From assembly GCA_964057225.1 (NCBI GenBank), contig OZ059896.1:13004501-13068500 (forward strand): a DNA stretch of 64,000 bases. Reading direction: 5' to 3'. Both the position numbers and the translations under genes were made by a program. This stretch comes from Auanema rhodensis (Eukaryota > Nematoda > Chromadorea > Rhabditida > Rhabditidae). Within the stretch, counting starts at the first letter, position 1. Each line of letters begins with the position of its first letter. The notes beneath the pieces were generated by a model. That model was not told the origin of the DNA. It searched no databases and saw nothing but the letters and a program-made list of their open reading frames with translations. Shown in pieces: positions 11,562 to 19,924 of the stretch.

Positions 11562-12617
11562 ATGTCAGTTGTAACAAAAGATTTTTTTACTGAAACACTT
11601 GATGTTCTTTCCAAATCTCTTCGTGATTCTTTTTCACAACTTTCAGCTGAAATTAAAAGCGAGCTGAACAACATTAAAACCAATGTTGCGGCTAATGAAA
11701 TGCGTATTAAAAATCTCGAAGACGATTTTAAGTTACGTATTGAGGGTTTAGAAAAGAAATTTCTCAATGTATCAAAATCTATTGTTACTTCTACCTCTCA
11801 ATCATCCTCTTCTACTGTTCTGTGTCAGGTTCAAAAAGTTAGATCTGAGGAGTCAAAGTTTTCCTATCGTTTGAATAGAGCGGTGTGGTTTCGTGTTCCC
11901 CACGACTCATCCGAACTACCCTCGGACCCCACTTCTCTCCTAAAACTTGTCGTTGAAAAATCTAACGACTCTACTTTGACTTCTCTCATTAACAGCAACC
12001 AAATTACTATAACCCGTTCAACTCTAAAATCTAAATCTCTTGGTCCTCTTGTAATTTCATGTTCAACAGTTGATTTACGTGATAAAATTATTGATATCAT
12101 TAAGTCCAACAAAGCGAAATGCTTTGCTTGTTTGTCAAAAACTTTTATTCGCCGCGACTATCTTCCTTTCGAGGTAGAAATAGAAAAAAAACTACGTGAG
12201 GAAGCTAAAAATAAAAATCTGGACAATGATGAATCAATTTACCTTGTACGCGACCTTAAACTTATCAAAGTTCTTCGTAAACCAACTTCACCCTCTATTC
12301 ATGTGTTCTCAAACATTAATGTTTCTCAAAATGTCTCCAGTCTCTGTCCTGTGGTCCAAAACGACCCTATCGTTTCTTGTCCGTCTGTGTCCGACACTGT
12401 TGTAATATCTAGTCCGCCTTCTAAATCTGGTAGGAATAGCCGCTCAGCGGGTAGATCCAAACCTCTTTCTACGGTTGAGAGATTTTCAATCAGCCCCAGA
12501 AAGAGGAAAAATCCCCCACGCTGTACTAAAACCAATTCCGAGTACCATACCAGATCTAAAAGCGGTTCTAATATAACATCTCAACCTGAGTCTGATACGA
12601 ACAGGTTATTTCGTTAA
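11562..12617 (+). CDS. LINE ORF1 protein (RNA-binding/chaperone type, 351 aa)
   Basis: This is probably the nucleic-acid-binding protein that packages LINE RNA into a ribonucleoprotein. Using the ATG at 11562, residues about 8-75 are rich in heptad-like Leu/Ile/Glu/Lys (for example IKSELNNIKT and IKNLEDDFKLRIEGLEKKF), suggesting a trimerising or dimerising coiled coil. Residues about 103-183 (from RLNRAVWFRVP to DLRDKIIDIIKSN) look like an RRM-type fold, and residues 193-240 (KTFIRRDYLPFEVEIEKKLR, then YLVRDLKLIKV) resemble the C-terminal domain of L1-type ORF1 proteins. The tail is Ser-rich and basic, with a possible nuclear signal, SPRKRKNPP, at 311-319. No CCHC zinc knuckle is present, unlike ORF1 of R1, TRAS, I or Jockey elements. 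The upstream ATG at 11442 is rejected because its 40-residue leader comes from a pyrimidine tract. The stop TAA lies inside the ORF2 open frame. The domain assignments rest on pattern recognition only. Confidence 0.85.
   Translation: MSVVTKDFFTETLDVLSKSLRDSFSQLSAEIKSELNNIKTNVAANEMRIKNLEDDFKLRIEGLEKKFLNVSKSIVTSTSQSSSSTVLCQVQKVRSEESKFSYRLNRAVWFRVPHDSSELPSDPTSLLKLVVEKSNDSTLTSLINSNQITITRSTLKSKSLGPLVISCSTVDLRDKIIDIIKSNKAKCFACLSKTFIRRDYLPFEVEIEKKLREEAKNKNLDNDESIYLVRDLKLIKVLRKPTSPSIHVFSNINVSQNVSSLCPVVQNDPIVSCPSVSDTVVISSPPSKSGRNSRSAGRSKPLSTVERFSISPRKRKNPPRCTKTNSEYHTRSKSGSNITSQPESDTNRLFR
12577..12617 (+). promoter_or_regulatory. ORF1/ORF2 overlap, possible +1 recoding site
   Basis: The ORF2 frame opens after a TAA at 12574-12576, and ORF1 ends at TAA 12615-12617. 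No ATG in the ORF2 frame lies here or anywhere upstream of the endonuclease. The ORF1 end reads TTT CGT TAA G; sliding one base forward gives GTT AAG in the ORF2 frame. A ribosome paused at the stop codon could shift +1, or translation could reinitiate on a non-AUG codon. Both are inferences; a mutated ATG in this copy is a simpler alternative. Confidence 0.4.
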
Positions 12618-15450
12618 GGCTTCACAACCTTCTACTACGTCCAGTTCCTGTGTCCCTGTTAATTTTTCTGTTCATTGTTATAATGCACGCTCTATTCTCA
12701 ACAAATTTCATTTTCTTACTACTATCCATAATATTTCATCTCCTGATATCATTGCTATATCAGAATCCTGGCTTTTTTCCAATTTCAACTCTAATCATAT
12801 TCCGCTCGGTAACTATTACAATCTATTCAGAGCCGACAAGTGTACAGCCCGTGGCGGCGGCACTCTTATCTTTATCAAAAAATCAATTAACTCTACCTTA
12901 CTTTCTTGTTCTTCTCAACTTTCTTCTGTTCAATACATCAACATACTCATTACTTCAATTAACACAGTCTTTTCTGTCTGCTACCGTTCTCCTTCTTCTC
13001 TTCATTCCGACTTTTCCTTTTATCTTTCTGATCTTTCTAGTCATATAAAAGCCCGTTCATTTCTCATCACGGGTGATCTCAACTTTCCTTACATCAACTG
13101 GGACCTCTGCGAATCTTCACGCCCCTCTCCCTCCAGTATGTCTATCTTTCAGTTTTTAAAAGATAACTATTCGGATCAACTGGTTAACTTTCCTACTCGG
13201 GGTAAACATATTCTAGACTACATCATCACAAATAACCCTGCTATGGTTAAAAACATACTCCGTTCTTCCCCTTTAGGTAACTCGGATCACTACTCTGTCA
13301 TCTTCTCCATATTCAACAATTCTTGCGTACCTGGATCTGGCTCACTTCCTTCTTCCGTTCTCCTCCACAACAGTTCTTCTCTGTCAAATTTTTCTCAGCT
13401 TAATTTTCATCGTGCTGATTACAATATTATTAATCATTACTTGGCCAGTATCAATTTTGCTACTGAACTTTCTGATCTAACTCCTCTGGACTCCTATACT
13501 AAGTTTATTGAAATTATTCACTCAGTTATCAAAAGGTTTGTTCCCTATAAACAGTCCAAACAAAAAAGCAAAGTCGATAAAGAAATTGCTAGTCTCTCAA
13601 ATTTCATCAACAGACTCAGCTCATCTATTTGTCCTCGAGATGAACTCTATCGTAAAAAATTGACTGTCAAGCTTGACAGGCTTCTTAAGCTTAAATCAGC
13701 GTCCGAAGAAAAAAAAACCGCCGCTCTCAGCAACCCTACAATTTTTTATCGATTCTGTAGAGCCCGTCTTGGAGCATCTACTTCAGATATCCCTACCATC
13801 AAATGTGAAGACAACATCTACTCATCCGACAGAGATAAAGCATCTGTATTCGCAAATACTTTCTTTGTCGAACCAGGTTCTTCATTCAACAAAATTAAAT
13901 ACCCCTCTGCAACTCCCTCCATTATTGATTTTATAGATATTTCTCCGGATAAGGTCTACAAAGTTCTTTCACATCTTCCGCTCAGAGTCTCAACTTCTCC
14001 GGATGGAATTCCTTACTACTTCCTCAAACAATGCGCTACTTCTCTCACTCTTCCTCTTGCTTTTATTTTTCACAATCTTCTTGTTTCTTTAACTTGTCCT
14101 CTTGCCTGGAAAAAAGCCTGGATTCGTCCAATCTTTAAATCCGGCAACCGCTCTACCCCTTCAAATTACCGTCCCATTTCTCTAACCCCTAGTCTCTCCA
14201 AAGTTTTTGAGCGTCTCATTAGCGCTCCCCTTCTTCACTTCGGCATTTCCACGGGCTCAATATCTTCAAACCAACACGCTTTCCTTCCCGGGCGTAATAC
14301 TGTTTCAGCTATAACCAGCAGTCACATTGCTTGGAGATCTTCGATTGACAAAAACATCCCAGTTTTTGTTGCATTCATCGATTTTTCCAAAGCATTTGAC
14401 CTAATTAACCACTCTATTCTTATCCACAAACTTCATTCCACTGGTGTTCGGGGCCCTCTCTTATCCTTTCTCAAAAACTTTATTACAAACAGGTCATTTT
14501 CGGTTTTGGTTAATAACTCTCTCTCCAACTCCACTAATTTATTATGTGGTGTTCCTCAAGGGACTGTCTTGGGTCCTCTTCTTTTTCTTTTTTACATCAA
14601 CGACATCAGTTCTACACTTCCCGATGATGTCCACTCCACTTTATTCGCTGACGACCTTAAACTGTACAGCACCAATCCGGTAAGTCTGCAAACTGCTCTA
14701 AACTCTCTCAATGAGTGGTGCAACAACAACGGAATGAGAGTCAACATCAATAAAACTAAAATAATGGTCATCTCTGACGACCACTCATTCCGAAACAACG
14801 AGGAAATGTTTACTTTTGGTGAGTTTTCCCTGTCTTTGGCTTCCAGCTATAAAGACCTTGGGGTTTTCACTGATCACAACCTTACTTTTGGTAGTCATAT
14901 TAACACTATCAGCAACTTGGCAGCTCAAAAATGCCGCACCATTCTGCGCTGTTTCCATTCCAGATCCCCGACTCTAATGTTTAGACTTTTTTGTTGTTAT
15001 GTCCGCCCCATTCTCGAATACGCATCAGTAGTATGGTCACCTCAAGATGAAAAAAACAAAAGCCGTATCGAGAACGTTCAGAAAAAGTTTTTACGAGCTG
15101 TTTTCTGTAGAGCAGGTACCTTTTGCAGTTATTCCGATCAGCTCGGCATACTGCAGGCTCAGGAATTATCAACCAGACGCTTGGTAACCGATCTGATATT
15201 TTACTTCAACCATATAAAAGACTCAAATACCGAGTTACATTCTAGAATTTTTACTATCAAAAAGTTTTCTCACTCCCTTCGTAGGCACCAATGGAATATC
15301 GACTTTCCTAATCTTCGAAAAAACGCATCAAGAAATGGAATCGAATACAGAGCGATCAAGACATGGAATTCCTTACCCGACAACTTGATTAACCTTGAGA
15401 AAACCGAAAGCTTCAGAAAACACCTCTACAATACTCTACAAACTCCATAA
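12577..15450 (+). CDS. LINE ORF2: AP-type endonuclease + reverse transcriptase (open frame of 957 codons)
   Basis: This enzyme would nick the target and copy the RNA by target-primed reverse transcription. The coordinates give the stop-to-stop open frame. It contains no ATG before 13138, which lies inside the endonuclease, so the true start is unknown. In frame numbering the endonuclease spans about 29-245: NARS at 36-39, SESW with catalytic Glu63, RGGG at 92-95, CYRSP at 135-139, GDLN at 166-169, and SDH at 236-238. The RT follows: NYRPISLTPSLSKVFERLI near 530-548, AFIDFSKAFD at 599-608, GVPQGTVLGP at 658-667, and the catalytic FADD at 690-693 (codons at 14644-14655). After this come the KDLGV and RPILEYASVVW motifs, a thumb-like region, and a C-terminal WNSLP segment. 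No RNase H domain or CCHC motif follows. The frame overlaps ORF1 by 41 nt, in the +1 frame. All catalytic motifs seen are intact, so the enzyme is probably functional if it is translated. Confidence 0.93.
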   Translation, partial: HLNLSLIRTGYFVKASQPSTTSSSCVPVNFSVHCYNARSILNKFHFLTTIHNISSPDIIAISESWLFSNFNSNHIPLGNYYNLFRADKCTARGGGTLIFIKKSINSTLLSCSSQLSSVQYINILITSINTVFSVCYRSPSSLHSDFSFYLSDLSSHIKARSFLITGDLNFPYINWDLCESSRPSPSSMSIFQFLKDNYSDQLVNFPTRGKHILDYIITNNPAMVKNILRSSPLGNSDHYSVIFSIFNNSCVPGSGSLPSSVLLHNSSSLSNFSQLNFHRADYNIINHYLASINFATELSDLTPLDSYTKFIEIIHSVIKRFVPYKQSKQKSKVDKEIASLSNFINRLSSSICPRDELYRKKLTVKLDRLLKLKSASEEKKTAALSNPTIFYRFCRARLGASTSDIPTIKCEDNIYSSDRDKASVFANTFFVEPGSSFNKIKYPSATPSIIDFIDISPDKVYKVLSHLPLRVSTSPDGIPYYFLKQCATSLTLPLAFIFHNLLVSLTCPLAWKKAWIRPIFKSGNRSTPSNYRPISLTPSLSKVFERLISAPLLHFGISTGSISSNQHAFLPGRNTVSAITSSHIAWRSSIDKNIPVFVAFIDFSKAFDLINHSILIHKLHSTGVRGPLLSFLKNFITNRSFSVLVNNSLSNSTNLLCGVPQGTVLGPLLFLFYINDISSTLPDDVHSTLFADDLKLYSTNPVSLQTALNSLNEWCNNNGMRVNINKTKIMVISDDHSFRNNEEMFTFGEFSLSLASSYKDLGVFTDHNLTFGSHINTISNLAAQKCRTILRCFHSRSPTLMFRLFCCYVRPILEYASVVWSPQDEKNKSRIENVQKKFLRAVFCRAGTFCSYSDQLGILQAQELSTRRLVTDLIFYFNHIKDSNTELHSRIFTIKKFSHSLRRHQWNIDFPNLRKNASRNGIEYRAIKTWNSLPDNLINLEKTESFRKHLYNTLQTP

Positions 15451-15918
15451 TATGATCTAAATAATTAATACGAGTGTTAATTTGTTCACTTTTCATTTTG
15501 TTAATTATTTCTCTTTCCATAGTCATAACCTTGTTCTGTTTTTCTGTTCGTGACAATTGGCAACAGTTTCCTATTTTCATCCCTTCTTTACTCCTTTGTT
15601 ACTTCGTTTCATATCTTATAGACATGAGTCATACGGATTGAACGCAAGTTATCTCCTATTGTTAGAACGGGCTCGGCTCAACTTATGAGTACCTCCGTAC
15701 CTAACAACTACCAACAGGAGATCAGCTTTTATGCTGAACAAACCCCCTGTTTTCTGAAAAAAAAAGGAACTGCTTACAAATATTCACTCTCAGATTAACT
15801 TATTATTTTTATCCACCCTTCATTTTTTTCAATGTTCTTATTGTATGGCTCTTACTCATGTAACTTCTCATTTGTACTAATACCGTTTAGCCTGTAATAC
15901 TGAACAATAAACCAATAA
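15451..15918 (+). other. LINE 3' UTR
   Basis: 468 nt follow the ORF2 stop. It holds a predicted hairpin (15651-15722), an A9 run near 15757-15765, and a terminal segment (TAGCCTGTAATACTGAAC from 15888) that is shared, with a few changes, by the two short inserts at 59799 and 61552. Other shared blocks in the same order are TATGCTGAAC (15730-15739) and TATTGTATGGCTCTT (15840-15854). In LINEs this region is typically recognised by the reverse transcriptase. Confidence 0.85.
15651..15722 (+). other. Predicted hairpin in the LINE 3' UTR
   Basis: ATCTCCTATTG (15651-15661) pairs with CAACAGGAGAT (15712-15722) at 10 of 11 positions, with a loop of about 50 nt. Within the loop are two smaller dyads: CTCA...TGAG and GTACCTCCGTAC. 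A structured 3' UTR is a common feature of LINE RNA selected by its own RT; the role here is inferred. Confidence 0.55.
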
Positions 15919-15919
15919 A
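15906..15919 (+). terminator. Tandem AATAAA polyadenylation signals at the LINE 3' terminus
   Basis: AATAAA occurs at 15906-15911 and again at 15914-15919, as part of an imperfect CCAATAAA-type direct repeat that ends exactly where the satellite resumes (CGTGTACAATT). There is no poly(A) tail, so the element either ends in short repeats (as CR1/L2-like elements do) or uses these hexamers at its very end. Confidence 0.6.
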
Positions 15920-15922
15920 CGT
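15919..15922. repeat. 3' target-site duplication of the LINE (ACGT)
   Basis: ACGT follows the element end and precedes GTACAATTAATTAGC, the start of the next monomer. It matches 11172-11175. The first A cannot be assigned with certainty to the element or to the duplication. Confidence 0.8.
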
Positions 15923-16795
15923 GTACAATTAATTAGCATAAATTAAAGTTCACGTAAATTTCAAAGTCATAGTTACCATGCACCAATATCAATAAAAATT
16001 TGTTCTTAGATTAATATGGACATGGGTAATCTAATTTTGAAAACCGCATCTCTTTATCTTTAACGGGAAGCGAGTTACATACCATGTGCACATCACGTGT
16101 ACAATTAATTAGCATAAATTAAAGTTCACGTAAATTTCAAAGTCATATTACCATGCACCAATATCAATAAAACTTTGTTCTCAGACTAATATGGACATGG
16201 GTAATCTAATTTTGAGAACCGCATTTCTTTATCTTTCACGGGAAGCGAGTTACATACCATGTGCACACCACGTGTACAATTAATTAGCATAAATTGAAGT
16301 TCACGTAAAGTTCAAAGTCATGGTTACCATGTATCAATAAAAATTTGTTATTAGACTAATATTGACATGAGGAATCTAATTTTGAAAACCGCATCTCTTT
16401 ATCTTTAACGGGAAGCGAGTTACCTACCATGTGCACAACACGTGTACAATTAATTAGCATAAATTAAACTTCACGTAAACTTCAAAGTCCCGGTTACCAT
16501 GCACCAATATCAATAAAACTTTGTTCTCAGACTAATATGGACATGGGTAATCTAATTTTGAGAACCGCATTTCTTTATCTTTCACAGGAAGCGAGTTACA
16601 TACCATGTGCACATTACGTGTACAATTAATTAGCATAAATTAAAGTTCACGTAAATTTCAAAGTCATGGTTACCATGCACCAATATCAATAAAAATTTCT
16701 TATTAGGCTAAAATGGACATGAGGAATCTAATTTTGAGAACCGCATTTCTTTATCTTTCACGGGAAGCGAGTTACATACCATGTGCACATCACGT

Positions 16796-18366
16796 GTACA
16801 ATTAATTAGCATAAATTAAAGTTCACGTAAATTTCAAAGTCATGGTTACCATTCACCAATATCAATAAAAATTTGTTCGTAGACTAATATGGACATGGGT
16901 AATCTAATTTTGAAAACCGCATCTCTTTATCTTTCACGTGAAGCGAGTTACATACCAAGTGCACATCACGTGTACATTTAATTAGCATAAATTAAAGTTC
17001 ACGTAAATTTCAAAGTCATGGTTACCATGCACCAATATCAATAAAAATTTGTTTTTAGACTAATATGGACATGGGTAATCTAATTTTGAAAACCGCATCT
17101 CTTTATCTTTAACGGGAAGCGAGTTACATACCATGTGCACATCACGTGTACAATTAATTAGCATAAATTAAAGTTCACGTAAATTTCAAAGTCATGGTTA
17201 CCATGTATCAATAAAAATTTGTTATTAGACTAATATAGACATGAGGAATCTAATTTTGAAAATCGCATCTCTTTATCTTTAACGGGAAGCGAGTTACATA
17301 CCATGTGCACATCACGTGTACAATTAATTAGCATAAATTAAAGTTCACGTTAATTTCAAAGTCATGGTTGCCATGCACCAATATCAATAAAATTTTGTTC
17401 TTAGACTAATATGGACATGGGTAATCTAATTTTGAAAACCGCATTTCTTTATCTTTCACGGGAAGCGAGTTACATACCATGTGCACATCACGTGTACAAT
17501 TAATTAGCATAAATTAAAGTTCACGTTTATTTCAAAGTCATATTACCATGCACCAATATCAATAAAACTTTGTTCTCAGACTAATATGGACATGGGTAAT
17601 CTAATTTTGAAAACCGCATTTCTTTATCTTTCACGGGAAGCGAGTTACATACCATGTGCACATCACGTGTACAATTAATTAGCATAAATTAAAGTTCACG
17701 TAAATTTCAAAGTCATGGTTACCATTCACCAATATCAATAAAAATTTGTTCGTAGACTAATATGGACATGGGTAATCTAATTTTGAAAACCGCATCTCTT
17801 TATCTTTCACGTGAAGCGAGTTACATACCAAGTGCACATCACGTGTACATTTAATTAGCATAAATTAAAGTTCACGTAAATTTCAAAGTCATGGTTACCA
17901 TGCACCAATATCAATAAAAATTTGTTTTTAGACTAATATGGACATGGGTAATCTAATTTTGAAAACCGCATCTCTTTATCTTTAACGGGAAGCGAGTTAC
18001 ATACCATGTGCACATCACGTGTACAATTAATTAGCATAAATTAAAGTTCACGTAAATTTCAAAGTCATGGTTACCATGTATCAATAAAAATTTGTTATTA
18101 GACTAATATAGACATGAGGAATCTAATTTTGAAAATCGCATCTCTTTATCTTTAACGGGAAGCGAGTTACATACCATGTGCACATCACGTGTACAATTAA
18201 TTAGCATAAATTAAAGTTCACGTTAATTTCAAAGTCATGGTTGCCATGCACCAATATCAATAAAATTTTGTTCTTAGACTAATATGGACATGGGTAATCT
18301 AATTTTGAAAACCGCATTTCTTTATCTTTCACGGGAAGCGAGTTACATACCATGTGCACATCACGT
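16796..18366 (+). repeat. 5-monomer HOR of 873 bp, one full and one 4-monomer copy
   Basis: Monomers at 16796, 16972, 17148, 17318 and 17494 (176, 176, 170, 176 and 175 bp) recur from 17669 with the same private markers: TTTGTTCGTAGAC, TTTCACGTGAAGCGAG with CAAGTGCAC, GTACATTTAATT, and GGTTGCCATG. The second copy runs to 18366 and then switches to another subtype. Confidence 0.9.
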
Positions 18367-18542
18367 GTACAATTAATTAGCATAAATTAAAGTTCACGTA
18401 AATTTCAAAGTCATGGTTACCATTCACCAATATCAATAAAAATTTGTTTTTAGACTAATATGGACATGGGTAATCTAATTTTGAAAACCGCATCTCTTTA
18501 TCTTTAACGGGAAGCGAGTTACATACCATGTGAACATCACGT

Positions 18543-19924
18543 GTACAATTAATTAGCATAAATTAAAGTTCACGTTTATTTCAAAGTCAAATTACCATGC
18601 ACCAATATCAATAAAACTTTGTTCTCAGACTAATATGGACATGGGTAATCTAATTTTGAAAACCGCATTTCTTTATCTTTCACGGGAAGCGAGTTACATA
18701 CCATGTGCACATCACGTGTACAATTAATTAGCATAAATTAAAGTTCACGTAAAGTTCAAAGTCATGGTTATCATGTATCAATAAAAATTTGTTATTAGAC
18801 TAATATAGACATGAGGAATCTAATTTTGAAAATCGCATCTCTTTATCTTTAACGGGAAGCGAGTTACATACCATGTGCACATCACGTGTACAATTAATTA
18901 GCATAAATTAAAGTTCACGTAAACTTCAAAGTCCTGGTTACCATGCACCAATATCAATAAAACTTTGTTCTCAGACTAATATGGACATGGGTAATCTAAT
19001 TTTGAGAACCGCATTTCTTTATCTTTCACGGGAAGCGAGTTACATACCATGTGCACATCACGTGTACAATTAATTAGCATAAATTAAAGTTCACGTAAAG
19101 TTCAAAGTCATGGTTACCATGTAACAATACAAATTTGTTATTAGACTAATATAAACATGAGGAATCTAATTTTGAAAATCGCATCTCTTTATCTTTCACG
19201 GGAAGCGAGTTACATACCATGTGCACATCACGTGTACAATTAATTAGCATAAATTAAAGTTCACGTTTATTTCAAAGTCATATTACCATGCACCAATATC
19301 AATAAAACTTTGTTCTCAGACTAATATGGACATGGGTAATCTAATTTTGAAAACCGCATTTCTTTATCTTTCACGGGAAGCGAGTTACATACCATGTGCA
19401 CATCACGTGTACAATTAATTAGCATAAATTAAAGTTCACGTAAAGTTCAAAGTCATGGTTATCATGTATCAATAAAAATTTGTTATTAGACTAATATAGA
19501 CATGAGGAATCTAATTTTGAAAATCGCATCTCTTTATCTTTAACGGGAAGCGAGTTACATACCATGTGCACATCACGTGTACAATTAATTAGCATAAATT
19601 AAAGTTCACGTAAACTTCAAAGTCCTGGTTACCATGCACCAATATCAATAAAACTTTGTTCTCAGACTAATATGGACATGGGTAATCTAATTTTGAGAAC
19701 CGCATTTCTTTATCTTTCACGGGAAGCGAGTTACATACCATGTGCACATCACGTGTACAATTAATTAGCATAAATTAAAGTTCACGTAAAGTTCAAAGTC
19801 ATGGTTACCATGTAACAATAAAAATTTGTTATTAGACTAATATAAACATGAGGAATCTAATTTTGAAAATCGCATCTCTTTATCTTTCACGGGAAGCGAG
19901 TTACATACCATGTGCACATCACGT
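18543..19924 (+). repeat. 4-monomer HOR of 691 bp, two tandem copies
   Basis: 18543-19233 and 19234-19924 each consist of 175, 170, 176 and 170 bp monomers in the order CACGTTTATTTC / TTATCATGTATC / AAGTCCTGG / ATGTAACAATA. Few differences are visible (AAATTACC against ATATTACC, ACAATACAAATT against ACAATAAAAATT). Confidence 0.9.

Larger units (their letters stand above)
11176..15918 (+). mobile_element. Non-LTR retrotransposon (LINE) inserted in the satellite, coding capacity apparently complete
   Basis: A 4.74-kb block of non-satellite DNA interrupts the array exactly between two monomers and carries the layout of a two-ORF LINE: 5' tandem repeats (11176-11313), 5' UTR, ORF1 (11562-12617), ORF2 with AP endonuclease and reverse transcriptase (12577-15450), and a 3' UTR ending at tandem AATAAA. 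There are no LTRs, no terminal inverted repeats and no long poly(A) tail. No internal stop or frameshift is seen within either ORF, so the copy looks young. The RT and C-terminal motifs (for example WNSLP near the end of ORF2) and the absence of RNase H and CCHC knuckles suggest the CR1/L2/Jockey assemblage; the exact clade is not settled. It is GC-richer at its 5' end than the satellite around it. Confidence 0.97.
15923..19924 (+). repeat. Satellite array right of the LINE, with short HORs
   Basis: Monomers resume in register at 15923. The first ones carry scattered private changes (CACACCACG, CACAACACG, CACATTACG at the junction; TTACCTACC), so this edge is less homogenised. Later monomers form a 5-mer (from 16796) and a 4-mer (from 18543) HOR. 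No gene is seen. Confidence 0.97.

Noticed and set aside
12650-13048. 132-codon open frame overlapping the endonuclease region
   Set aside because: It is a shadow of ORF2 in another frame; the ORF2 frame carries the endonuclease motifs (NARS, SESW, GDLN, SDH).
11176-15918. Classification as an LTR retrotransposon or retrovirus-like element
   Set aside because: No LTRs, protease, integrase or RNase H; the AP-type endonuclease upstream of the RT is diagnostic of a LINE.
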